Assembly: GCA_019115805.1 (NCBI GenBank) | Contig: DXCW01000157.1 | Coordinates: 1 to 46,521 of the forward strand | Length of the DNA stretch: 46,521 nucleotides | Source: Candidatus Sphingobacterium stercorigallinarum | GTDB taxonomy: Bacteria > Bacteroidota > Bacteroidia > Sphingobacteriales > Sphingobacteriaceae | Direction: 5' to 3' | Shown: one piece after another, positions 26,949 to 37,414 of the stretch | How the letters are laid out: each line of letters begins with the position of its first letter | Position numbering within the stretch: the first letter of the stretch is position 1 | The notes under the pieces: model-generated | Told to the model about the DNA's origin: nothing | The model's input: the letters and a program-made list of their open reading frames with translations, nothing else | Database searches by the model: none | Made by a program: the position numbers and the translations under genes

Positions 26949-26969
26949 ACAACTTTATACTACTAAACT

Positions 26970-27377
26970 ATGGGATTTTTAAAAGAATTTAAGGAGTTTG
27001 CCATGAGAGGCAGCGTCGTTGACTTAGCAGTGGGTGTGGTCATCGGTGGTGCTTTCGGGAAAATTGTTACTTCTTTGGTGGACGATATCATCATGCCACC
27101 GATCGGATATCTTACCGGTGGGATTGATTTCTCTAATATGCGGTATGTCATTAAAGAAGGAAATGAAGCTGCAGAAATTGCGGAGGTTGCGATCAATTAC
27201 GGTAACTTTATCAATGTGATGATTCAGTTTATCATTATCGCATTTTGTATCTTTTTAGTCATTAAAGGCATCAACTCACTGAAGCGACAGGAAGAGCCGG
27301 AGCCGGAAGCAGATCCCGCACCATCAAACGAAGAAGTTTTGCTTACTGAGATTCGCGACTTATTGAAAAATAAATAG
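26970..27377 (+). CDS. mscL: MscL, large-conductance mechanosensitive channel
   Basis: A 135-residue inner-membrane channel that opens under high membrane tension and releases solutes during osmotic downshock. It has the N-terminal amphipathic helix [12 protein letters not shown], the pore helix TM1 [18 protein letters not shown], the periplasmic loop and TM2 [20 protein letters not shown], then the cytoplasmic bundle [13 protein letters not shown]. Length is normal for the family. It is a single gene with its own promoter-like element and terminator. Confidence 0.97.
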   Translation: MGFLKEFKEFAMRGSVVDLAVGVVIGGAFGKIVTSLVDDIIMPPIGYLTGGIDFSNMRYVIKEGNEAAEIAEVAINYGNFINVMIQFIIIAFCIFLVIKGINSLKRQEEPEPEADPAPSNEEVLLTEIRDLLKNK

Positions 27378-27397
27378 TCACTGAGGATAACCTAACG

Positions 27398-27436
27398 TGC
27401 AGATTAAGCGTACCCACTCGTATTAATCTGCATTTT
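27398..27436 (+). terminator. Intrinsic terminator after mscL
   Basis: TGCAGATTAA (27398-27407) pairs perfectly with TTAATCTGCA (27423-27432) over a 15-nt loop and is followed by TTTTG. It lies 20 bases after the stop codon. Confidence 0.75.
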
Positions 27437-27458
27437 GTAATTAATTGAGCTAAGGTTG

Positions 27459-27489
27459 TTGCGTAATTGTGAAATAAACATTATTTTTG
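27459..27489 (+). promoter_or_regulatory. Candidate rpmH promoter (TTG-N20-TATTTTTG)
   Basis: TTG at 27459-27461 and a perfect -7 box TATTTTTG at 27482-27489 are 20 bases apart, the same spacing as at gyrB. The rpmH ATG is 57 bases downstream. Confidence 0.65.
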
Positions 27490-27546
27490 CATTCCTCTTT
27501 TTGAGGATCATTTGATAAATAGTATTTAAAAAAGCATATAAGCGTC

Positions 27547-27705
27547 ATGAAGAGAACATTTCAACCTTCGCAAAGAAAAAGAAGAAATAAACACGGATTT
27601 AGAGAGCGCATGAGCTCAGCTAACGGAAGAAGAGTGCTAGCGGCTCGTCGAGCTAAGGGAAGAAAGCGTTTGAGTGTATCGGATGAGTCCCGTCACAAAA
27701 GATAA
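27547..27705 (+). CDS. rpmH: Ribosomal protein bL34
   Basis: A 52-residue, very basic protein of the large ribosomal subunit, starting [20 protein letters not shown] and containing the family's [24 protein letters not shown] block. The typical bacterial length is 44-52. It is short, so it is easily missed by ORF filters. It precedes rnpA, the near-universal bacterial order, with a 60-bp gap containing a GCCGG/CCGGC inverted pair. Confidence 0.97.
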   Translation: MKRTFQPSQRKRRNKHGFRERMSSANGRRVLAARRAKGRKRLSVSDESRHKR

Positions 27706-27765
27706 ACTTTGAATGTGCCGGTGATTTAAGACCGAGCTGACTAGGCCGGCTTTAGAATCATCGAA

Positions 27766-28179
27766 ATGAAAAAATATACATTTAAGAAAGAAGAACGGTT
27801 GTGTAATAAAGGGCGGATTCAACGCCTTTTTCATGACGGTTCTTCTTTTATTGTATACCCGCTTCGCGCCGTGTATTTGCACGAAAGAGCTGTTCAACCC
27901 AAATGGCCGCCACTCCATATTTTGATATCTGTTCCTAAAAAGAGATTTAAACGAGCGGTGGACAGAAATCGTATCAAGCGCTTGGTCCGAGAGGCTTATC
28001 GCTTAGAAAAATGGCCGCTCCATTCCTTTTTAGCTTCGCATTCTTTACATTTGTCTTTGGCGATACAGTATGTGGGAAATGAAGAGGTACCCTTATCTGT
28101 ATTGCAGGAGAGGATACGGAAACTGACGTGTAAAATCGAAGATGACTTGTCTAAAATTCATGTGGAACAACGGGATTAA
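27766..28179 (+). CDS. rnpA: RnpA, protein component of ribonuclease P
   Basis: A 137-residue basic protein that helps the RNase P RNA bind precursor tRNA and trim its 5' leader. The N-terminal [17 protein letters not shown] and the RNR motif [13 protein letters not shown] at about 66-78 are diagnostic, with [12 protein letters not shown] just before. It ends inside yidD, an overlap of 20 bases with the start chosen for that gene. Confidence 0.95.
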   Translation: MKKYTFKKEERLCNKGRIQRLFHDGSSFIVYPLRAVYLHERAVQPKWPPLHILISVPKKRFKRAVDRNRIKRLVREAYRLEKWPLHSFLASHSLHLSLAIQYVGNEEVPLSVLQERIRKLTCKIEDDLSKIHVEQRD

Positions 28180-28396
28180 AAGACCAATCGGATGGCTTTT
28201 TTTGTTGTTAATTCGCGTCTATCAGTTGTTTATATCTCCCTTGTTAGGAGCGAATTGTCGCTATATACCCAGTTGCTCCCAGTATGGAAAAGAGGCTATC
28301 GTGAAACACGGTCCTTTTAAGGGAGGCTGGTTGGCCATTAAACGAATATTGCGCTGTCACCCCTGGGGTGGGCACGGGCATGACCCAGTACCTTAA
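28160..28396 (+). CDS. yidD: YidD, membrane protein insertion efficiency factor
   Basis: A 78-residue protein of the YidD family, associated with YidC-dependent membrane protein insertion. The N-terminal amphipathic segment is [18 protein letters not shown] and the three conserved cysteines lie in [16 protein letters not shown] and [16 protein letters not shown]. An in-frame ATG at 28142 would add six residues. It overlaps rnpA, as in many bacteria; yidC, a frequent next gene, is replaced here by tsaB. Confidence 0.93.
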   Translation: MWNNGIKRPIGWLFLLLIRVYQLFISPLLGANCRYIPSCSQYGKEAIVKHGPFKGGWLAIKRILRCHPWGGHGHDPVP

Positions 28397-28397
28397 C

Positions 28398-29111
28398 ATG
28401 ATGTCGACCAACTACATATTATCTATAGATACCGCGACACCGAGCTGTTCCGTGTCATTAGCTTGTCAGGGGAAGCATATGGCTACCATCGTCAGCGAGG
28501 AACCCAACGTTCACGCTTCCCACCTTACGCTTTTTATCGACCGTTTGTTGAAGCAGCAGAACGTTGCGATGCAAGAATTGTCAGCTGTCGCTGTCAGTCA
28601 AGGCCCGGGGTCTTATACAGGGCTACGGATCGGCGCATCTACGGCTAAAGGACTGTGTTACGCGTTAGACATCCCCCTGATCGCTAACGGCACCTTGGAG
28701 GGATTGTATGAGGGCTTTATCCATCATCAAACAGCCCGAAGTTCCCAAACGCTGTGGTGCCCGATGATTGATGCGCGGAGACGCGAGGTGTATACATGTA
28801 TTTACGATAATCGTGGCGACTTATTGGAACCGACACACGCCTTAATTGTAGATCAACATACTTTTGATGTTTTCGTTGAACAGGGGCATCGCCTCGTTTT
28901 ATTTGGTCCGGGGGCGGACAAATTCGTTGACACCTTCAAAGATAACCCTTCCATCGAGATCGGTGTTAACTTTCCTTCTTTAGCACAGTATCAGGATGCG
29001 CTTTCTTACAAACGGTACCAACGTCGTCAATTCGAAGATTTAGCTTATTTTGAGCCTTTTTACTTAAAAGATTTTGTCGCTACTACACCCAAAAAATTGC
29101 CGTTTTTATAG
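28398..29111 (+). CDS. tsaB: TsaB, tRNA t6A biosynthesis scaffold subunit
   Basis: A 237-residue ASKHA-fold protein that binds TsaD and TsaE in the t6A synthesis complex. YILSIDTATPSCSVSL is the N-terminal phosphate loop; VSQGPGSYTGLRIGASTAKGL is the family signature. The ATG at 28398 follows the yidD stop by one base; an in-frame start at 28368 would overlap yidD and add ten unconserved residues. Its 3' end overlaps the convergent corA by 6 bp. Confidence 0.94.
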   Translation: MMSTNYILSIDTATPSCSVSLACQGKHMATIVSEEPNVHASHLTLFIDRLLKQQNVAMQELSAVAVSQGPGSYTGLRIGASTAKGLCYALDIPLIANGTLEGLYEGFIHHQTARSSQTLWCPMIDARRREVYTCIYDNRGDLLEPTHALIVDQHTFDVFVEQGHRLVLFGPGADKFVDTFKDNPSIEIGVNFPSLAQYQDALSYKRYQRRQFEDLAYFEPFYLKDFVATTPKKLPFL

Positions 29112-30011
29112 CCAACCTTTTCTTTTGAACCAAAAATAGATGCCTACCGAGATGCCTAACATCAGGATCCAGACCACGGCATACCCGTATGCCCAGTTTA
29201 ATTCAGGCATGAGGATGAAATTCATCCCGTAGACTCCTACGATAAACGTCAACGGCATAAAGAAGACGGAGATGATGGTCAGCGTACGCATGATCTCATT
29301 GGTGTGATTCGACTCGACGTTGAAATACACGGACAGTAATTGACCGGTGTTTTCTGCGATATCGGTGAATAACGTCGTGACGCGACTGTAGATATCTCGA
29401 AGGTCTTGGGTGTAAATATGTTGGTAGCCTGGTAGATGAAAATGATCAATGAGATCACGGTAGTGCGTCAGAATAATTCGTATGAGATCAACTTGTCGCT
29501 TTAGGTAGTACAGTTTTCGCAAAAACGGTTTGCGGCGATGATGTAAGAAAATCCGCTCCTCGTAATCGTCCAGCCTGGAGGACAAATCCTGCAATAAGAG
29601 CTGTTCAAACGTCTTAATGGAGTTCATGACCAGCGAATTTACTAAGCTCTTGCTGGATTGTAGCACGGGATGATTCGGGTCTAAAGCGATCAATTCCTGT
29701 AGACCCCTTAGTGGTTCTCGGTGCGCGGTAATAATGAAATCTTCGTTATAGAATATCGATATGCTAGAGGTGAGCTCGGTCAACGTGTCTGAGGTTTCTG
29801 GAAATTGATCAGAGATGGCACGAATAATTAAAAAATGATACCGATCGAATTGTTCAATTTTAGGTAGGTGCCCGCGCTCTGTACAATCGGTTATGGAGGC
29901 GTCCTGTAATCCGTATAGCTCTTTGAGCTGATCAAAGTCTTCGAACCTCGGCTGGGTAATCTGGTACCAATCGTAACCGTGTTCGGATTTGTTTAATAAC
30001 TGTTTTATCAT
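29106..30011 (-). CDS. corA: CorA-family magnesium/divalent cation transporter
   Basis: A 301-residue CorA-type channel. A large cytoplasmic N-terminal domain is followed by a long helix, then TM1 at about 243-261 (LTIISVFFMPLTFIVGVYG), the selectivity motif GMN at 262-264, the loop FILMPELNW and TM2 at about 275-294, ending in a basic KRKGWL tail. Mg2+ is the likely substrate, but Co2+ or Zn2+ cannot be excluded. Its 3' end overlaps tsaB. Confidence 0.92.
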   Translation of the reverse strand: MIKQLLNKSEHGYDWYQITQPRFEDFDQLKELYGLQDASITDCTERGHLPKIEQFDRYHFLIIRAISDQFPETSDTLTELTSSISIFYNEDFIITAHREPLRGLQELIALDPNHPVLQSSKSLVNSLVMNSIKTFEQLLLQDLSSRLDDYEERIFLHHRRKPFLRKLYYLKRQVDLIRIILTHYRDLIDHFHLPGYQHIYTQDLRDIYSRVTTLFTDIAENTGQLLSVYFNVESNHTNEIMRTLTIISVFFMPLTFIVGVYGMNFILMPELNWAYGYAVVWILMLGISVGIYFWFKRKGWL

Positions 30012-30097
30012 TTCTTTTTTCGTAAACGTTGATGCGGTATCCTCTCGTCTGCAGAGTTAACAAATGATGGCAAAAAAGGTTGAATGTGCAAAGCGGC

Positions 30098-30126
30098 AAA
30101 AAAAAACGGCCTCCTACAGGAAGCCG
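30098..30126 (-). terminator. Intrinsic terminator after the OmpH-like lipoprotein gene
   Basis: On the minus strand CGGCTTCC pairs with GGAGGCCG (one G-U pair) over a TGTA loop and is followed by nine Ts. It lies 24 bases after the stop and before corA. An outer AGCGGC/GCCGCT pair (30092-30097 and 30123-30128) could form a competing stem. Confidence 0.9.
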
Positions 30127-30149
30127 CTCTTTCACCCTTATCGTTGGGT

Positions 30150-30761
30150 CTATTTTTTCTTTTCTTCGTTTTTCTTTTTATACTCTTCGTTCAACGCATC
30201 AATCACCTGATTGGTTATATCCATCACCGGATCGGCATATAAGACCGCAGGATTTGTTTTAGAATACGTAAGTACTAAACGATATCCGTTTTCTTCCGAA
30301 TGCCGTTTTAAGTAATCGGTGATTGTGGTATATACCTTAGTGAACTCGGTTTGTTCTTCTTCGGCGATTGAAGTCGATGCTTTTTGATCCATCTGCCCCA
30401 AATCATTTTGGTGGCGGATCAGACGTTCTTCCGCAGCTTGGCGCTCAGAAGCACTCATGGTTGCCGCTTTTTGATTGTATTCTGCCAGTTCTCGCTGATA
30501 CGCTTGTCCTTTGGCTTGGAGGTCGTTTCGGGCTTTGGTTACTTTCGCTTCCAGTTTATTGCGCACATCCACGAAATACTGATATTTTTCGGCAAGTGTA
30601 TCGGAATTAACGTAGACAATTTTTTCTTGCTTGTCTGTCGAATCGGATGATGCCGGTGCGCTAGTATTGGTGTTATTCGATTGGTTATTGGCCTGCTGAT
30701 TACATGCTGCTAGGGTCGCGACAGCCGCAAGTCCTAACGTGAATTTTAATAGTTTGTTCAT
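30150..30761 (-). CDS. OmpH/Skp-family lipoprotein
   Basis: A 203-residue exported lipoprotein. The signal peptide ends in a lipobox LAAC with Cys20; a Ser/Asn/Thr-rich linker follows, then a Skp-like core (KIVYVNSDTLAEKYQYF) with a long charged coiled coil at about 65-145 and a Lys/Glu-rich tail. Skp proteins are periplasmic chaperones for outer-membrane proteins; the lipidated form here would be membrane-anchored, so a chaperone role is an inference. The minus strand has a perfect -7 box TAGGTTTG (30793-30800) 32 bases upstream. Confidence 0.88.
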   Translation of the reverse strand: MNKLLKFTLGLAAVATLAACNQQANNQSNNTNTSAPASSDSTDKQEKIVYVNSDTLAEKYQYFVDVRNKLEAKVTKARNDLQAKGQAYQRELAEYNQKAATMSASERQAAEERLIRHQNDLGQMDQKASTSIAEEEQTEFTKVYTTITDYLKRHSEENGYRLVLTYSKTNPAVLYADPVMDITNQVIDALNEEYKKKNEEKKK

Positions 30762-30840
30762 TCCTGTTGTTGTATTTCAATTTTCTGAATAACAAACCTA
30801 AGATAAAAAAATCAATAATAATAGATTTAACCCCATTTAC

Positions 30841-30913
30841 TGTGAAAAAAACAATAGTACAATGTGCCGGAACCTCGGTTGAAACCCACCGTTTTACATT
30901 TGATTTTTTCACA
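30841..30913. promoter_or_regulatory. Inverted DnaA-box-like 9-mers upstream of gyrB
   Basis: TGTGAAAAA (30841-30849) and its exact complement TTTTTCACA (30905-30913) both fit TTWTNCACA. The second lies inside the -33/-7 spacer of the gyrB promoter. The surroundings are A/T-rich, which raises the chance of a random match. Confidence 0.3.
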
Positions 30914-30930
30914 TAAATTTCGTATTTTTG
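30899..30930 (+). promoter_or_regulatory. gyrB promoter (TTTG-N20-TATTTTTG)
   Basis: TTTG at 30899-30902 and TATTTTTG at 30923-30930 are both exact matches to the Bacteroidota -33 and -7 boxes, with a 20-base spacer. The ATG is 32 bases downstream. This is the clearest promoter in the window. Confidence 0.8.
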
Positions 30931-30953
30931 AAAGTTAGTCAATAGTAATTTAA

Positions 30954-32921
<1,968 letters not shown>

Positions 32922-32947
32922 CCTACGGGTTTAAAAAAATAGAAGAT

Positions 32948-32978
32948 AAAGGGGGCATAATCGGTTGCTCCCTTTTTT
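32948..32978 (+). terminator. Intrinsic terminator after gyrB
   Basis: AAAGGGGGCA (32948-32957) pairs with TGCTCCCTTT (32966-32975, one G-U pair) over an 8-nt loop, running into six Ts. Confidence 0.88.
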
Positions 32979-33002
32979 GCTATACAGCTCTTTTGCTAAA
33001 GA

Positions 33003-34916
33003 ATGGAATACATGGAGAAAACAAGTTTAGCGACATTGAAGCAATATTGGGGCTACGATCGTTTTCGCCCCATGCAGGAGGAGATCATACATGAGGTGAT
33101 GTTGGGGCGTGATACCCTAGCTCTGCTTCCTACTGGCGGGGGTAAATCCATTTGTTTTCAAGTGCCCGCATTGGTTCAGGAAGGAATTTGTATTGTGATC
33201 AGCCCATTGATCGCACTGATGAAAGATCAGATACAAAATCTTCGGGAACGTGGAATCCAGGCGGTTGCCATTCATGCAGGAATGACGTATCGGGAGATTG
33301 ATATTCTATTGGATAACTGCATCTTTGGTCAGATAAAATTTCTTTATTTAGCCCCGGAGCGGCTCTACAGTGAGCTGGTCATCGAGCGATTGAAACACAT
33401 GCGTATCAATTTATTCGTGATTGACGAAGCGCATTGTATATCCGAATGGGGACACGATTTTCGACCTTCCTATAGAGAATTATCGAATCTACGTACCCTG
33501 CACCCCGCTGTACCGATGATGGCCTTAACGGCGACAGCCACTCCGCGCGTAATCGCCGATATCCAGAAGCAGTTGCACTTTAGACAGGAAAACGTCCTGT
33601 CGGCAAGCTTCCAACGGGATAACCTTGCGTATATGGCGCTTGAGGAAGGGAATAAAATGGAACGCTTAATCCGTATTCTAACACAAACCGGGGGAGCGAG
33701 CATTGTCTACGTGCGCAATCGTAAAGAAACCCGTGAAGTCGCTCAATTTCTCTTGGATCATGGGATCTCGGCAGACTATTATCATGCCGGACTCGAAATG
33801 CCTGTCCGTATGGCCAAGCAAGAGGCTTGGAAAGGGAATCGTACGCGTGTGATCGTGGCCACTAATGCCTTTGGGATGGGGATCGACAAAGCCGATGTGC
33901 GGACGGTTATCCACTTGGATATTCCAGAGACCATAGAAGCGTATTTTCAGGAAGCTGGGCGTGCTGGGCGTGATCAGAAGAAAGCATTTGCCGTGTTGCT
34001 TTACGATCAAGAAGATCGAGATCGATTATGGAAATCTGTCGATAAACAATTTCCTGATTCTCAGTTGATCAGGCAAACTTACCATCACCTATGCAATCAC
34101 TTTCAGATAGCGTATGGAGCAGGAATGGGCGTGTCCTTCGAATTTGATTTGATCGAATTCAGTAAAAAATATCAACTTGACCCCGTCATCACCTTGCATG
34201 CGATAAAATATTTAGAGCGAGAACGTTGGGTCGCGTTAAGCGATACGGTATTCGTTCCCGCCAGATTTAAGTTTGAAGTCTCGTTTCAGGAATTGTATCG
34301 TTTTCAAATCCAATATGCGAAATACGATCCGCTAATTAAAGCGGTTTTACGCGCACATGGGGGAGTATTCGATCACTTTGTACCCATTAATGAGTTTCAA
34401 CTGGCCAAACAGTTAGCTCGTCCCGCACACGAGGTTATTAAAATGCTTGACTTTCTGCAACAACAGGAACTAGCGACTTACCTGCCCCAAACCCATACGC
34501 CGCAATTGCAGTTTCTTCAGGCTCGCGTGGACTATAAAAATTTACATGTCGATCATCCCTTTATCGCAGCCAGAAAGCGAGTTCGACAGGAGCAACTGCT
34601 TGCCTTTTACGCTTATCTCGACGAAACGGAATGTCGAGGATTATCCTTGCAGCGCTATTTTGCCGACCAAGCGGCCAGCACGCCCTGCGGGCAGTGTGAC
34701 CTTTGCCTGAAAAGGAAACATCAGGAGCGGCTTCAACAGCGTATCATCACCGAAATACAAGCACACTTAATCGACTCGCCACATTCTCAATCCACCCTTT
34801 TGGCGGGGTTAACGGTAGGCAAACCCACCCTCCAAATTCAGACCCTGGAGCTCTTGATCGCATCGGGGAAGATACACCGGGAAGACGATGTCTTGACCTG
34901 GGTTCACCCCATTTAA
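33003..34916 (+). CDS. recQ: RecQ-family ATP-dependent DNA helicase
   Basis: A 637-residue superfamily 2 helicase that unwinds DNA 3' to 5' in recombination and repair. Motif 0 is YDRFRPMQEEII, Walker A LLPTGGGKS is at 41-49, the DEAH box lies in VIDEAHCISEWGHDFRPSY, then ALTATATPRV, and motif VI is QEAGRAGRDQ. The C-terminal zinc site has four cysteines (ECRGLS, CGQCDLC). No clear HRDC domain follows, so it ends shorter than E. coli RecQ in that respect. ATG codons at 33003 and 33012 are both possible starts. Confidence 0.93.
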   Translation: MEYMEKTSLATLKQYWGYDRFRPMQEEIIHEVMLGRDTLALLPTGGGKSICFQVPALVQEGICIVISPLIALMKDQIQNLRERGIQAVAIHAGMTYREIDILLDNCIFGQIKFLYLAPERLYSELVIERLKHMRINLFVIDEAHCISEWGHDFRPSYRELSNLRTLHPAVPMMALTATATPRVIADIQKQLHFRQENVLSASFQRDNLAYMALEEGNKMERLIRILTQTGGASIVYVRNRKETREVAQFLLDHGISADYYHAGLEMPVRMAKQEAWKGNRTRVIVATNAFGMGIDKADVRTVIHLDIPETIEAYFQEAGRAGRDQKKAFAVLLYDQEDRDRLWKSVDKQFPDSQLIRQTYHHLCNHFQIAYGAGMGVSFEFDLIEFSKKYQLDPVITLHAIKYLERERWVALSDTVFVPARFKFEVSFQELYRFQIQYAKYDPLIKAVLRAHGGVFDHFVPINEFQLAKQLARPAHEVIKMLDFLQQQELATYLPQTHTPQLQFLQARVDYKNLHVDHPFIAARKRVRQEQLLAFYAYLDETECRGLSLQRYFADQAASTPCGQCDLCLKRKHQERLQQRIITEIQAHLIDSPHSQSTLLAGLTVGKPTLQIQTLELLIASGKIHREDDVLTWVHPI

Positions 34917-35017
34917 TGTAAGGCGGGTACCTATCAGGCGGTATCGTTTCCGATTGCAGTGCGTGCTGCGGTATTGATGTCGGGCACTCGAGTTTCATTT
35001 TTCAGAGGCGTATTTTG

Positions 35018-35040
35018 TTCATTGTCAGGGCGACAGTGAA
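35018..35040. repeat. Short hairpin between recQ and hppA
   Basis: TTCATTGTC pairs with GACAGTGAA (one G-U pair) over a 5-nt AGGGC loop. No T-tract follows on either strand, so its role is unclear. It lies 101 bases after recQ. Confidence 0.45.
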
Positions 35041-35059
35041 ACCTATCGGGTGGAATAAG

Positions 35060-35091
35060 TTTATTTTTCTGTAATAAAATTGATAACTTTA
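35060..35091 (+). promoter_or_regulatory. Candidate hppA promoter (TTTA-N20-TAACTTTA)
   Basis: TTTA at 35060-35063 and TAACTTTA at 35084-35091 each miss the TTTG/TAnnTTTG boxes by one base but have the 20-base spacing seen at gyrB. The ATG is 22 bases downstream. Confidence 0.4.
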
Positions 35092-35113
35092 ATACAACCA
35101 AATAAACTTTTCT

Positions 35114-37342
35114 ATGGAACAATTCATGATCTATCTTCCCGGGCTGTTAGCGCTCGCAGGATTAGCTTTTATGTTTATAAAAGCAGGCTGGGTGGGCAAA
35201 CAGGATGCCGGTGAACCCCAAATGCAATCGATTTCCAAAAGTATCCAAGAGGGAGCCTTAGCTTTTCTTCGGGCGGAGTACAAGATCTTGCTGATTTTTG
35301 TTGCGATCGCGAGTGTGGCGCTTTTTATCGTGTCTACTTTAGTGGAGACCACACATTGGGTGATTGTTGTCGCTTTTATATTCGGTGCTTTCTTTTCCGC
35401 ACTTGCGGGAAATATAGGCATGCGGATTGCCACAAGTGCGAACGTGCGAACGACGCAAGCGGCACGAACAAGCTTGCCGCAAGCGCTGAAAGTATCCTTC
35501 ACAGGCGGAACCGTTATGGGACTCGGTGTCGCTGGGTTAGCTGTATTGGGGCTGTGTATTTTTTTCCTATTATTTCTCAAGCTATTTTTAACCGATTCAG
35601 GAGATTTTTATACAGAGATGACGGTTGTTCTGGAAGCATTAGCTGGTTTCTCATTGGGAGCCGAATCGATCGCTTTGTTTGCTCGAGTGGGTGGTGGAAT
35701 TTACACCAAAGCAGCGGACGTGGGAGCAGATTTGGTGGGAAAGGTAGAAGCCGGTATCCCAGAGGACGATCCTCGTAATCCCGCTACTATAGCCGATAAT
35801 GTAGGCGATAATGTAGGCGATGTGGCCGGTATGGGGGCTGACCTTTTTGGTTCTTATGTAGCCACGGTATTGGCATCTATGGTGCTGGGGAACTATATCA
35901 TCAAAGACATGACCGAGGTGACGGGTACTGCCTATAGTGACGCCTTTGGCGGGATGGGCCCCATCTTACTGCCAGTAGTCATCGCTGGAATTGGCATAAT
36001 AGCCTCCATTATTGGGACGTTTTTGGTAAAAGTAACGGGGAATGATGCTAAGGAAGCCGAGGTGCAACGAGCCCTGAATATTGGAAATTGGGCGTCCATT
36101 GCCTTGACGATAGTCGGCTGCTTTTTTCTAATTCGCTATATGTTGCCGGAAAATATACCGATGCACTTTTTTGGAGAAGGCTATATAGACGTACCGCGGA
36201 TTCATGTTTTTTATGCCACATTGGTCGGATTGGCTGTAGGTGGCCTCATTTCGGCTTTTACTGAGCATTATACGGGTTTGGGTAAACGCCCCGTCTTAAA
36301 TATCGTGCAAAATTCCTCAACTGGAGCGGCTACCAATATCATAGCTGGATTGGCAACGGGCATGAAGTCGACCGCCTCATCGGTGATCTTGTTTGCAGCG
36401 GCGATATGGGGCTCGTATGAATTAGCAGGTTTCTACGGGGTAGCGATTGCCGCATCGGCGATGATGGCGACCACTGCGATGCAGCTCGCCATCGACGCCT
36501 TTGGACCGATAGCGGACAATGCCGGTGGCATAGCCGAAATGAGTGAACTGCCGAGTGAGGTGAGAGAGCGGACCGATATCTTGGATTCTGTGGGGAATAC
36601 CACCGCTGCGGTAGGGAAGGGCTTCGCTATCGCTTCGGCCGCATTGACGGCCTTGGCGCTATTTGCCGCCTACGTTACCTTTACCGGAATCGATGGTATC
36701 AATATCTTTAAAGCGGATGTACTGGCCGCATTGTTTATCGGCGGTATGATTCCTGTGATCTTCTCCGCTTTAGCCATGCAATCGGTTGGAAAAGCAGCCA
36801 TGGAAATGGTCAATGAAGTACGCCGTCAGTTTCGCGATATCCCCGGCATTCTTGAAGGGGTCGGAAAACCCGACTACGGGCGCTGTGTGGATATTTCTAC
36901 CAAAGCCGCTCTTCGTGAAATGATGTTGCCCGGCGCCATCACCATTATTACGCCGATTATTGTCGGGTTTTTGATGGGAGCAGAAGCCTTAGGTGCCTAC
37001 ATGGCGGGTGTGACTGTGTCCGGAGTGCTTTGGGCTATTTTTCAGAATAATGCGGGAGGTGCGTGGGATAACGCGAAGAAATCTTTTGAGGCAGGCGTAA
37101 TGATTAACGGCGAGATGAGCTATAAAGGATCTGAAGCCCATAAAGCAGCAGTGACGGGAGACACGGTGGGCGACCCCTTTAAAGATACTTCCGGACCCTC
37201 CATGAACATACTGATTAAACTCACATGTTTAGTGGGCTTAGTCATCGCACCCATTTTGGGTGCGCAATATCTTGATCAATCCGCGAATGATCAAGATGAT
37301 CAATCTGTGAAAAAAGAACAGGTAGCGATTACTGATCAATAA
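35114..37342 (+). CDS. hppA: Membrane-bound ion-pumping pyrophosphatase, K+-dependent type
   Basis: A 742-residue pump with about 16 membrane segments that couples pyrophosphate hydrolysis to H+ and/or Na+ export. The substrate site shows [20 protein letters not shown] and the paired [15 protein letters not shown] at 202-236; a second acidic cluster is [16 protein letters not shown] at 461-476, and a third lies near the C terminus ([27 protein letters not shown]). At [11 protein letters not shown]498 and G501 match the K+-dependent class; K+-independent enzymes have Lys and Thr there. The transported ion cannot be read safely from the sequence. Confidence 0.95.
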   Translation: MEQFMIYLPGLLALAGLAFMFIKAGWVGKQDAGEPQMQSISKSIQEGALAFLRAEYKILLIFVAIASVALFIVSTLVETTHWVIVVAFIFGAFFSALAGNIGMRIATSANVRTTQAARTSLPQALKVSFTGGTVMGLGVAGLAVLGLCIFFLLFLKLFLTDSGDFYTEMTVVLEALAGFSLGAESIALFARVGGGIYTKAADVGADLVGKVEAGIPEDDPRNPATIADNVGDNVGDVAGMGADLFGSYVATVLASMVLGNYIIKDMTEVTGTAYSDAFGGMGPILLPVVIAGIGIIASIIGTFLVKVTGNDAKEAEVQRALNIGNWASIALTIVGCFFLIRYMLPENIPMHFFGEGYIDVPRIHVFYATLVGLAVGGLISAFTEHYTGLGKRPVLNIVQNSSTGAATNIIAGLATGMKSTASSVILFAAAIWGSYELAGFYGVAIAASAMMATTAMQLAIDAFGPIADNAGGIAEMSELPSEVRERTDILDSVGNTTAAVGKGFAIASAALTALALFAAYVTFTGIDGINIFKADVLAALFIGGMIPVIFSALAMQSVGKAAMEMVNEVRRQFRDIPGILEGVGKPDYGRCVDISTKAALREMMLPGAITIITPIIVGFLMGAEALGAYMAGVTVSGVLWAIFQNNAGGAWDNAKKSFEAGVMINGEMSYKGSEAHKAAVTGDTVGDPFKDTSGPSMNILIKLTCLVGLVIAPILGAQYLDQSANDQDDQSVKKEQVAITDQ

Positions 37343-37359
37343 ATGGCAGAGCACCTGTT

Positions 37360-37407
37360 GCCTCCGTATTGTTAACAACCTTCAGTGTTTGTTAACAGTA
37401 CGGAGGC
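37360..37407. terminator. Strong 19-bp hairpin between convergent hppA and lysR
   Basis: GCCTCCGTATTGTTAACAA (37360-37378) pairs with 37389-37407 over a 10-nt loop with only one G-U pair. It lies 18 bases after the hppA stop and 8 bases after the lysR stop (read on the minus strand). There is no T-tract on either side, so it probably acts as a bidirectional 3' hairpin that ends or protects both messages. Confidence 0.72.
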
Positions 37408-37414
37408 TTCGTGT

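Noticed and set aside
34931..35052. Direct repeat CCTATCAGGCGG / CCTATCGGGTGG in the recQ-hppA gap
   Set aside because: Two mismatches in 12 bases and no further copies seen; could be chance.
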